Origin: a virus
Virus record (IMG/VR): IMGVR_UViG_3300027754_000405
Span: 1-25,150 of that record
Length of the DNA: 25,150 bases
Strand: one strand, 5' to 3'
Positions within the stretch are counted from its first letter, which is position 1. Every line of letters starts with the position of its first letter. This document shows, piece after piece, positions 7,493 to 14,014 of this stretch. The translations under genes and the position numbers were made by a program. Below the pieces are notes generated by a model. The model did not search any database. It was not told where the DNA came from and saw only the letters and a list, made by a program, of their open reading frames with translations.

Positions 7493-8431
7493 GTGGGCCT
7501 GATCCCACAATCAGCCGAGAAGTTCCGAAAGGCGCTTGAAGACTACGCCCGCGAGATGGGGCTAGGGATGGACGAGGCCGGGGTCGTCGGGGCTGGGGAA
7601 TTGTGCAAGGCCGCGCTAAACCTAACCCCTCCGATGGTCGAGGCTGGGGGCCAAGGCTTGAGCAAGGGCGCAAAGGACGCAGGCTTTAAAGCCGTCGACC
7701 GAGACATTCGCGGACTGTTCGTAGCCAGGGACGACCGAAAGGCTGGAGCCGTAGGGGTGGCGCTGAATAAACTCAAAGGCGCATTAAAGACCAACGACCG
7801 CGGCAAGTTCGAGCGCATCCGCCAGCAAGCGACCCTCCAGAAATCGAACCTTATCAACAGCGTGACACTAAAGATTGTGCACGACTCTGATCCCGCCCGG
7901 GCTTATGCCAAGGCCCGCAACTTGTTTAACCTTTCAAATCCCATTATGACAGTCGACCAACAGGAAGTTGTTACCGACATTCGCAAGGTTCACTTGGCTC
8001 ATCGCCACATCAACGGGCAAGGCCGTATGCGGACCACGAAGGGAACAGGGAGTTACTTGGGAAAGTATGTAGTCGAAAGCAAAACCGCGCTTGATGCTTA
8101 CATTAAGGAAACTCAAATGCACGTTGGCTTTATCAAATCTGGTTGGTGGCAGGTGCTTTCAATGCTTCCCAAGGTTGGCGGGAAGAATGTCTATAAGGGC
8201 GGCGACGTCCCCGTTTGGATTAAGCGCCACGCTGGCACCGGCTACTCTACCCTGATGCGTAACCAGAACGGCATTTATATTCGCATCGGGAACAGCGTCG
8301 GCGATAACGATAACCAAGCGTCAAAGAACAACGTTCACGGCGTTGCAATGGCCGAAGCGATGGCCCACCTATTTGCTCGCATTGAACAAAAGCAAAACCG
8401 CGAAGGTAATAACTTTAACTCCAACTCTTAA
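7493..8431 (+). CDS. Tail completion protein candidate (gpZ-like), mosaic
   Basis: The 312-residue protein stands between the FII-like and U-like genes, the slot of lambda Z, which connects tail to head. The N-terminal part is helical (SAEKFRKALEDYAREMG) and has KAALNLTPP, a motif common in tail-completion proteins. GTG at 7493, five bases after the upstream stop and in a CCGTG context shared with other GTG starts here, is preferred; the frame is open further upstream but there it overlaps the FII-like gene. Base composition changes inside the gene: 7561-7620 is 67% GC while 8041-8100 is 47% and 8101-8160 is 43% (hand counts). The 3' half therefore looks like a replaced domain. The function call is inference from order. 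Confidence 0.5.
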   Translation: MGLIPQSAEKFRKALEDYAREMGLGMDEAGVVGAGELCKAALNLTPPMVEAGGQGLSKGAKDAGFKAVDRDIRGLFVARDDRKAGAVGVALNKLKGALKTNDRGKFERIRQQATLQKSNLINSVTLKIVHDSDPARAYAKARNLFNLSNPIMTVDQQEVVTDIRKVHLAHRHINGQGRMRTTKGTGSYLGKYVVESKTALDAYIKETQMHVGFIKSGWWQVLSMLPKVGGKNVYKGGDVPVWIKRHAGTGYSTLMRNQNGIYIRIGNSVGDNDNQASKNNVHGVAMAEAMAHLFARIEQKQNREGNNFNSNS

Positions 8432-8436
8432 ACTTT

Positions 8437-8868
8437 ATGGGCACAAAATCTATCCGACATATCGTCGAGGCCAACGTGGCCTCGTTCCTCACAGCTGAGA
8501 CCGGGCTGACCGGGGTCGCTATCTATACCGGGGACTCGGTCGACCTGAACGTTCTGCCGAAGGCTATCGTCCTTTGCGACTCGGCGAAGACTCCGGGCGA
8601 CCTGCCCGAAGGCGCCGGCAATTACTCGTGCTCGGTCCGGGTCACCTTGTTCTCGAACGCCGACGACACGACCTTGGCGGATCACCGCGCCCGGTGTGCT
8701 GCCCTGGCTGGGGCGATGCAAGACCTCGCCGGCCTGAAGGCGGTATTCGTGACCTCAGCCGACGCGACCCTATACGACGTCACCCCCCTATCGGAAGACG
8801 AGGGGACGGACGAGCGCTCGTTCGCGACCCTGTTCGCTTTCGACCTATTGACCGTCCTGCCCGCGTAA
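8437..8868 (+). CDS. Tail terminator candidate (gpU-like)
   Basis: The 143-residue protein has the alpha/beta look of tail terminator proteins: a first helix with IRHIVEANVASFL, a strand with VAIYTG, a PKAIVLCDS strand, YSCSVRVTLFSNA, a helix HRARCAALAGAMQDL, and a last strand ATLFAFDLLTVL. Such proteins cap the tail tube and set its end for head joining. It follows the Z-like gene and precedes the tail tube candidate, as in lambda. The leader before ATG 8437 (8411-8436) contains no G. No database family was recalled with certainty. Confidence 0.6.
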   Translation: MGTKSIRHIVEANVASFLTAETGLTGVAIYTGDSVDLNVLPKAIVLCDSAKTPGDLPEGAGNYSCSVRVTLFSNADDTTLADHRARCAALAGAMQDLAGLKAVFVTSADATLYDVTPLSEDEGTDERSFATLFAFDLLTVLPA

Positions 8869-8892
8869 GGTTGCCCCCGCCCGCAAAGACAA

Positions 8893-9279
8893 ATGGCTGC
8901 CGTCGCTCAAGGAACCTCCTGTGTTTATGGTGTCGCTGGTTCAGCGACCGACCTATTCGTTCAGTCCTATTCGGTTTCCGCGTCTTTCAATAGCGAGGCG
9001 ATGGTGCAAACCGAGGCCGGCCTTACGACGACTATGCGCTTCGACGATCGCAAGACCGAGTTGACCGTCGAGGGTGTGGTGAAGACGACCTCGGCAACGC
9101 CCCCGGCCCTTGGTTCGACCCTAACCTTTACGGTAGCAGCGAAGGGTGCCTATCCCAGCGGCAGCGCGAGCAATACTTTTGTCGGCACGATTACCAAGGT
9201 CGAGGAAAAGGGCTCGAATAAAGAGTTCGTTAAATACTCGATTACGGCGATCGACTTCGAGTCTATCACCCCGTCCTAA
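8893..9279 (+). CDS. Major tail tube protein candidate
   Basis: A 128-residue, beta-rich protein with few charged clusters: VQSYSVSASFNSEAMVQ, TTTMRFDDRKTELTVEG, STLTFTVAAKG and KYSITAIDFES suggest a barrel made of alternating strands, with a 'FDDRKTELTVEGVV' element resembling the strand pattern of small tail tube proteins. It lies just before the assembly-chaperone and tape-measure candidates, where the tube gene normally is. Tube subunits polymerise into the DNA-conducting tail. It is shorter than lambda gpV (246 residues, with an Ig domain), so it would be a bare tube protein. The alternative is a minor tail or decoration protein. Confidence 0.5.
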   Translation: MAAVAQGTSCVYGVAGSATDLFVQSYSVSASFNSEAMVQTEAGLTTTMRFDDRKTELTVEGVVKTTSATPPALGSTLTFTVAAKGAYPSGSASNTFVGTITKVEEKGSNKEFVKYSITAIDFESITPS

Positions 9280-9285
9280 TTGACG

Positions 9286-9304
9286 GGAGCCCTGCAAGGG
9301 CTTT
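9286..9304 (+). terminator. Weak hairpin after tail tube candidate
   Basis: AGCCCT (9288-9293) pairs with AGGGCT (9297-9302) across GCA, with possible G-U extension to 9286/9304. Only three Ts follow, so it is at best a weak terminator or an mRNA 3'-end stabiliser between the tail tube candidate and the next gene. Confidence 0.35.
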
Positions 9305-9315
9305 GACTCGGGCTT

Positions 9316-9876
9316 GTGGATAAGAGATTTCTACGGGCCTTCAGCGACCCGGCTAGCCTGAGCATCCTCGGCAAGCGGGTCTTTCCCTTTTGTCTCAAGC
9401 ATCGGGTGCGCCTGATGGCGCTCGAGTCTCCCCTGGTCACGGGCGGGACGACCATCCTGCCCGCTGATCTGATGATGGCGGTCAAGGTATGCGCCGAGGA
9501 GGGCCGGCTAGATTTCTCCTGGCTTGAGCAGGTCCGTATCCGCGAGCTGGAGTTTCGCCCTGAGAAGTTCGCCGGCGAGGTCAGTCGGTTTGTGGCCCAT
9601 TGTCACGTCGACCTCTGGCCTAAGTATTGGGATGGGCCTAAGACTACCGGGACGGCGGACGGGGCCGGGATGCCTTGGCCTCTTATGATCCTGACGAACC
9701 TCATCGCCGAAGGGGTCGACGAGCAACGGGCTTGGGAAATGCCGGAGGCGCAAGCCATCTGGCTATCGACGGCCTTCTCGACGCGGAACGGGGCGAAAGT
9801 CAACGTCCTCACGACCGAGGAGGAGGAAATGATGGAGGCTATCCGGCTGGGGGAGTTGCCTCCCCAGCAAAGTTAA
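9316..9876 (+). CDS. Tail assembly chaperone candidate
   Basis: The 186-residue protein precedes the tape-measure candidate by three bases, the slot of tail assembly chaperones (lambda G). It is helical and carries WPLMILTNLIAEGVDEQRAWEMPEAQAIWLS, which resembles the C-terminal part of such chaperones, followed by an acidic TTEEEEMMEAI tail. Chaperones coat the tape measure during tail assembly and are not in the finished virion. In lambda and many siphophages a -1 frameshift makes a longer form; here the -1 frame stays open to 9914, but I found no XXXYYYZ slippery heptamer near the end. GTG at 9316 is the first start after the weak hairpin. The function is inferred from position. Confidence 0.5.
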   Translation: MDKRFLRAFSDPASLSILGKRVFPFCLKHRVRLMALESPLVTGGTTILPADLMMAVKVCAEEGRLDFSWLEQVRIRELEFRPEKFAGEVSRFVAHCHVDLWPKYWDGPKTTGTADGAGMPWPLMILTNLIAEGVDEQRAWEMPEAQAIWLSTAFSTRNGAKVNVLTTEEEEMMEAIRLGELPPQQS

Positions 9877-9879
9877 ACA

Positions 9880-10725
9880 ATGGGACGCAAACTAGAATGG
9901 GAGTTATCGGGTAAGTCCGACGTGCCGGAGAAGATGGCTAAGGCTAAGGCTTCTATGGAGGGGCTTGAAGGCGCCGGCAACGCCCTGTCTAAGAAGTTCC
10001 GCGAGGCGTTTAAGGATATCGCGGTAGGTTTCCTGGCCCCGATGGTTCTGATCCAGAAAATCATCGGTTTTATCAGCGACAAGATTGCCCAGGCTAAGGC
10101 CGATGCGGACGCGGCTAGGGAATTCGCTAAAGACCCGGAGTCTAAGAAATACGCACCGGCTGGCGGTCGTGAAGCAATCCTTCAATATATGGAGCGAAAG
10201 ACTGAGGAGGACAAGCGCAACAAGGGCCTCTCGTTAGCGTCCCAAGGCTACGAAGATTTCCTTAAGACTACTGAAAAAGGCAAGGCGATGCTGGCGGACC
10301 GCCCAGGCTTTATGAAGGCGGCTGAAGCGTTTATCCCTCAAGACATTTTGGGGAAAAATCCTAACGCTACGCGCGAGAGTTTCGCCGCGAGTCAAATGGC
10401 TAAGAGCCCTGAAGTGCGGGCTGCGATTGATGCTTTCCTCGCTGGCGACATTTCAAAGCGAAGCGCTGCCGAGGCCGCGGCCTTGGCTGGGGCTAACGGT
10501 CCGACCGCACAAAAGATTAACGAGATTTCCGGCAACGTCATTGGCGTCGGGATGAGCCCGCAACTCGCCGCGATGAAGGAGCAGACCGACCTGCAATCCG
10601 ATATGGCTAACAGCCTCCGGGCCCTCGTCGAACGCGATCAGGTCGCCCAGGGCTTCCGAACCAAGAAAGGCGAATACGACCTCGGCAGTCCGGCCTCCGG
10701 CGGTCGAACCGTATTCCCTCGCTAA
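9880..10725 (+). CDS. Short tape-measure protein candidate
   Basis: This protein of 281 residues is mostly helical and charged, with one hydrophobic stretch at about residues 47-65 (DIAVGFLAPMVLIQKIIGF), as tape measures have for membrane interaction on DNA ejection. Residues 70-135 are Ala/Lys/Glu-rich helix. It follows the chaperone candidate, where the tape measure is encoded. Tape measures are usually 600-1,500 residues; at the usual 0.15 nm per residue this one would give a tail of only about 40 nm. If it is not the tape measure, no other gene in the window is a better candidate. GC is lower around 10130-10450. Confidence 0.5.
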   Translation: MGRKLEWELSGKSDVPEKMAKAKASMEGLEGAGNALSKKFREAFKDIAVGFLAPMVLIQKIIGFISDKIAQAKADADAAREFAKDPESKKYAPAGGREAILQYMERKTEEDKRNKGLSLASQGYEDFLKTTEKGKAMLADRPGFMKAAEAFIPQDILGKNPNATRESFAASQMAKSPEVRAAIDAFLAGDISKRSAAEAAALAGANGPTAQKINEISGNVIGVGMSPQLAAMKEQTDLQSDMANSLRALVERDQVAQGFRTKKGEYDLGSPASGGRTVFPR

Positions 10726-10728
10726 TTT

Positions 10729-11574
10729 ATGGCTAAAGTAAAACAGGGGAACACCCTCTCCAGCCCGGTTCTACAAGCGGGCTACACTATCGAGAATGAC
10801 GGCTACGGACTCCTGACTTGTAAGGCCACCTACAAGGTCGACAAGGCCAGCGCCGCCAACGCCATCAAGCGCGGCGACGTCTTCTCGGCTGATGCCCGGT
10901 TGCGCTGCCATAAGGCAAGCGTCTCCTATGGATCGCTCGAGGTCGCCACGATCACGGCAGACTATTGCGGTATCGCCGCAGGGGATTGGACTGATCCTAA
11001 CGTGACCGGGACGGACAGCCTTTCGACTGAGCCGATTACCTCGCACCCCAATTTCTTCTCGAGCAAGGATGGGCGGTTTAAGATTTGCGGCGATCCTCCG
11101 TTCGCGGTGGCTACGTCTATTCAGGCGCTGAAACCTTACAGCGACCAAGGCGGGATTTATGAGGGCGAGAATGGGGCCATCTTCGAGAACGCTGGCAGTT
11201 CAAGCGTTTCCCCTGGCAAGTTCCTTGGCTTCTACTCTAAGGCCAGCGACACCGCGAAGAAACTCTATCAGCGGACTTCTTACCTTGCGCCGACCTCAGC
11301 GTTCACCGGCATTATCTACACGACCAAGGCCGACAACGTTCAGAAGTTGCGCGGCTACATCGGCAAGACGATGAGCGCTCGAGCGCCTCAGGGTTTCCGT
11401 TACCTACTCCCTGCCTACTTTGGCGACACCTTCTCGGCGAAGGACGAGACCGATCAACTGATGATTGCGAACGTCCACTTCGAGGATTACGGCGTTCTCT
11501 ATAAACTGTCCTACGAAATCCGCTTCAACGCCGAGGGCTACGTGCGCCAGGTATACCAGGGCACGAACGTTTGA
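10729..11574 (+). CDS. Tail/baseplate protein of unknown family
   Basis: I do not recognise this 281-residue protein. It is beta-rich with few long helices (KATYKVDKASAANAIKRGD, YRQ-poor, many Thr/Ser/Tyr), has about five cysteines (for example LTCKAT, LRCHKA, ADYCGI, KICGDP), and ends in strands ANVHFEDYGVLYKLSYEIRFNAEG that resemble tail structural proteins. It lies after the tape-measure candidate in the position of lambda M/L or of a distal tail protein, so it probably forms the tail tip. ATG 10729 is three bases after the upstream stop with no Shine-Dalgarno (TAATTTATG). The stop overlaps the next start (TGATG). Confidence 0.65.
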   Translation: MAKVKQGNTLSSPVLQAGYTIENDGYGLLTCKATYKVDKASAANAIKRGDVFSADARLRCHKASVSYGSLEVATITADYCGIAAGDWTDPNVTGTDSLSTEPITSHPNFFSSKDGRFKICGDPPFAVATSIQALKPYSDQGGIYEGENGAIFENAGSSSVSPGKFLGFYSKASDTAKKLYQRTSYLAPTSAFTGIIYTTKADNVQKLRGYIGKTMSARAPQGFRYLLPAYFGDTFSAKDETDQLMIANVHFEDYGVLYKLSYEIRFNAEGYVRQVYQGTNV

Positions 11575-12068
11575 TGAACTTCCAGCCCGGAGTCGGTTAC
11601 ACGGTAAACCAAACGGGCGGGGCCGTCTCGCTGACAATCGAACAGCCGTGGGGATTTTGGACAAAGCCGCACCCCTTCACGGTTATTTGTTTTAAGGACG
11701 GGTCTGACTTTAAGGTTCGGGTCATCCCTGGCACGATTAACAATATCGAGCCCCAAATGTCGGGGGACCAACTGTCAGCGGTGCCGGCCCCGACGATGAA
11801 CATCGGTTACTCGGCGAGCCCTGCGACTGAATACATCTATCTTTTAATGCCAGCTGACACCTCGACATCCCCGGCGACTTGGCCGGACGGGCCGACCGTC
11901 ATTCACGACTCGGCGCCCCAGACCTCGACCGATGCCCAGGCTTACCTGCTCCTCGCGACGGTTGACATTTCAACGGGGGTGGTCAGCCAATCCGTCAGCG
12001 GTAGCCAATGGGGCGAGCGCTATAAATGCGGGGCGAATGACGCGGTCTATTTCTTTGGGATGGTCTGA
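11574..12068 (+). CDS. Tail-tip protein of unknown family
   Basis: The 164-residue protein is beta-rich with a glycine/serine/threonine bias (VGYTVNQTGGAVSLTIEQP, FKVRVIPGTINNIEP, QAYLLLATVDISTGVVSQ). No family was recognised. It is translationally coupled on both sides (TGATG junctions at 11572-11576 and 12066-12070), so it is made in step with its neighbours and probably belongs to the same tail-tip or baseplate complex. The 'LLATVDISTGVVSQSVSG' end resembles phrases seen in tail-associated proteins that carry the attachment of fibres, but that is weak. Confidence 0.6.
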   Translation: MNFQPGVGYTVNQTGGAVSLTIEQPWGFWTKPHPFTVICFKDGSDFKVRVIPGTINNIEPQMSGDQLSAVPAPTMNIGYSASPATEYIYLLMPADTSTSPATWPDGPTVIHDSAPQTSTDAQAYLLLATVDISTGVVSQSVSGSQWGERYKCGANDAVYFFGMV

Positions 12069-12934
12069 TGAGCGTGATCCTCGCGAGGCACGTCGGCGGG
12101 GCTTACTGCCAACTCGGCGAGCCGGCATCGACTTATCCAGATTACCCGGGCCAATATCCCCGAGACCCCGGGGAGGGTTTCTCCGTGTCAAGCAGCGCCT
12201 ACTTCACGACCTACCCAAGCACGACCCCAGACGAACTTGTTAACCTGATCCGTTTCAAGGGCGGCTCCGTTAACGGTCTCAGCGGGCAGGTCTACGTCGG
12301 CTCAACGGGAGGGCAGTATAACGGGACGGTCGAGACGGGCTCCCCGCCTTCGCCGATTGGCGGCAGTCCCTTCTACCAGGACGACCGCACCGGGACGGCC
12401 TCGGCCTATACGGGAATAGTCCGCCCGCGTTGGTATACCGAGACGGCTTACGACCTACAGGCCCAAGCCGCGACAACGGGCTTCACCCCGCAAGGCATCC
12501 CGCCCGGGTGTCAGTTCAACTATGCGGCGCCAGGGGTAGCCGGGGCTTCGACTAACTACTCGGTCTCCTACGACGCCGGCTATTGCGCGCACGACCCCTC
12601 GGTGGGCGGTGGCTCGACCTACACTTACGACGCCGAGTTCAGTTTGATTGTGAACCTAGACGAAGTGTGCTGCTGGAACGATGGCGCCGAAATCGACCTA
12701 GAAGTTGACGTCGGTCAAACCGACTTCACGACGACCTATGTTCCTAGCGTCTACGGCCAGCACGTGATCACCCTCGGCTCCCCGTCGCTCCATTCGACTT
12801 TGTCCCACACCCTGACAATCGACCCGAGTATGGAAGGCGCCTTCACCGTGCCCTACATCTTCGCTATCCCTAAGGCATCCGGCTACTTCACCTACGTGAA
12901 TGACGTGCGGATTGTGGCGGTCCGGGCTCCCTAA
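12068..12934 (+). CDS. Virion protein of unknown family
   Basis: The 288-residue protein has no recognised domain. It is very rich in Gly, Ser, Thr and Tyr, with proline-containing loops in the first 60 residues (ASTYPDYPGQYPRDPGEG) and long beta stretches later (YDAEFSLIVNLDEVCCWND, EIDLEVDVGQTDFTTTYVP). This composition is typical of extracellular phage tail proteins. The last third could be a jelly-roll-like domain. Start ATG 12068 overlaps the upstream stop. A five-base-pair hairpin (TTGCC at 12936-12940 with GGCAA at 12946-12950) lies in the 26-base gap after it, without a T-run. Confidence 0.6.
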   Translation: MSVILARHVGGAYCQLGEPASTYPDYPGQYPRDPGEGFSVSSSAYFTTYPSTTPDELVNLIRFKGGSVNGLSGQVYVGSTGGQYNGTVETGSPPSPIGGSPFYQDDRTGTASAYTGIVRPRWYTETAYDLQAQAATTGFTPQGIPPGCQFNYAAPGVAGASTNYSVSYDAGYCAHDPSVGGGSTYTYDAEFSLIVNLDEVCCWNDGAEIDLEVDVGQTDFTTTYVPSVYGQHVITLGSPSLHSTLSHTLTIDPSMEGAFTVPYIFAIPKASGYFTYVNDVRIVAVRAP

Positions 12935-12960
12935 GTTGCCCTTTCGGCAAGGTTAAAGCC

Positions 12961-13701
12961 GTGGCCCTTTATACTAATTACAGCCTATTCGTGGACGTGG
13001 TGAACGGTGTCGCCTCGACCTCCTTTCAAGACGTCAAGCCGACGAACGGGCTGGCGTTTTATAACGACGACAATTCCCAACTGAATGTCTACTTCGTCAG
13101 GCCGAACAATAACTCGCCCTTCCCTTACGAGGAAGTCGACGCGAGTTCGGTAGATACCTTGTTGCTTACGCTGGGCAACACGACCCTGACGGCCACCGCC
13201 TACTCTGGCCTGACCGCTTTGCCCCCTGCGGCCTCGACCGTCACGACCGTCGTCGCTTATTCGGCGGGGGTTAACGAGGTCGTTCGGATCAGCATCGGCC
13301 CGGAACCCAAAAGCGGGTCTTTCTCGGTTTATTGGAACGGTATCTTGATGACCCCGACCAGCGTCTTCGCCTCGGCGACCGACCTTTATAACCAATTCGT
13401 CGACGAATACTCGATTTCTCCCGAAAACATCAGCGTCGAGAAGACCGGCAACTTTACTTGGGACATTACCTTCGGGCAGGTCTTTAATCCGCCCGGTGCG
13501 TTGACCGTTAACGACGGCGGGATTGTTTCCTTCTCTGGGTTCCAAGCCGTCCTCGACCTGACGGTGGCGGGGGTTGCTACCTACCTTTCGACTGCGGCCT
13601 CGGCTGATGCGACCCTTGAGATTGCGACGCTGACCTCTAGCGGCACCATCAAACAGACCGCTTGTCAGATCGCGGCCACCGTCTACCAGGACATTCTCTA
13701 A
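12961..13701 (+). CDS. Tail structural protein of unknown family
   Basis: 246 residues, beta-rich, high in Thr, Ser, Ala and Val. Early segments (NYSLFVDVVNGVASTSFQDVKP; VDTLLLTLGNTTLTATAYSG) suggest an N-terminal beta domain like those that mount baseplate or fibre proteins. A middle NQFVDEYSISPENISVEKTG looks like a linker to a second beta domain. The end is ATVYQDIL. GTG at 12961 in a CCGTG context is the start. The stop overlaps the ATG of the next gene, so the two are coupled and probably form one structure. No family was recognised. Confidence 0.6.
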   Translation: MALYTNYSLFVDVVNGVASTSFQDVKPTNGLAFYNDDNSQLNVYFVRPNNNSPFPYEEVDASSVDTLLLTLGNTTLTATAYSGLTALPPAASTVTTVVAYSAGVNEVVRISIGPEPKSGSFSVYWNGILMTPTSVFASATDLYNQFVDEYSISPENISVEKTGNFTWDITFGQVFNPPGALTVNDGGIVSFSGFQAVLDLTVAGVATYLSTAASADATLEIATLTSSGTIKQTACQIAATVYQDIL

Positions 13702-14012
13702 TGAGTAACAGCGTTACATTCAAGCGCGGCACGACCTACTCGGCGACCGTCACCTACACCCCCGCCGCTGGGGGCCCGGTCAATTTACTGTCGACCACGG
13801 TGACCTCGACGATTGTTGACTTCGTGAATAACGCTTACCCCTGCACGATTGTTATCGCTGGGGACGGCCTATCCTTTGTCGCCAGCCTCCCGGCCACGAC
13901 GACCGCGGGCTTCGCCCTGGGCCTTGCCCGGTCCGATATCAAGTTCGTTTACAGCGGGACTACCTTCTTCTCCGATACCTTCCGCCTGAACATCATCGAA
14001 CAGGTTACCTAA
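13701..14012 (+). CDS. Small BppU-N-like tail protein candidate
   Basis: A 103-residue protein. The start SVTFKRGTTYSATVTYT followed by GGPVNLLSTTVTSTI resembles the small beta domain at the N-terminus of upper baseplate proteins and fibre-mounting proteins (pattern: 'f.rGdt....t...g.pvdLtg.tv'). The remainder is three more strand-like stretches ending DTFRLNIIEQV. It is placed directly before the tail fibre (two-base gap) and after another beta protein, so it probably attaches the fibre. A longer open frame begins at 13662, but ATG 13701 overlaps the previous stop and gives the natural N-terminus. Confidence 0.6.
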   Translation: MSNSVTFKRGTTYSATVTYTPAAGGPVNLLSTTVTSTIVDFVNNAYPCTIVIAGDGLSFVASLPATTTAGFALGLARSDIKFVYSGTTFFSDTFRLNIIEQVT

Positions 14013-14014
14013 CG

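Noticed and set aside
9675-9914. -1 frame extension of the assembly-chaperone candidate, as in lambda G/GT
   Set aside because: The frame is open, but I found no XXXYYYZ slippery heptamer in the right phase and the product is Arg/Gly-rich shadow-like sequence, so I do not claim a frameshift.
12936-12950. Hairpin TTGCC/GGCAA after the gene ending at 12934, considered as a terminator
   Set aside because: The stem is only five base pairs and no T-run follows.
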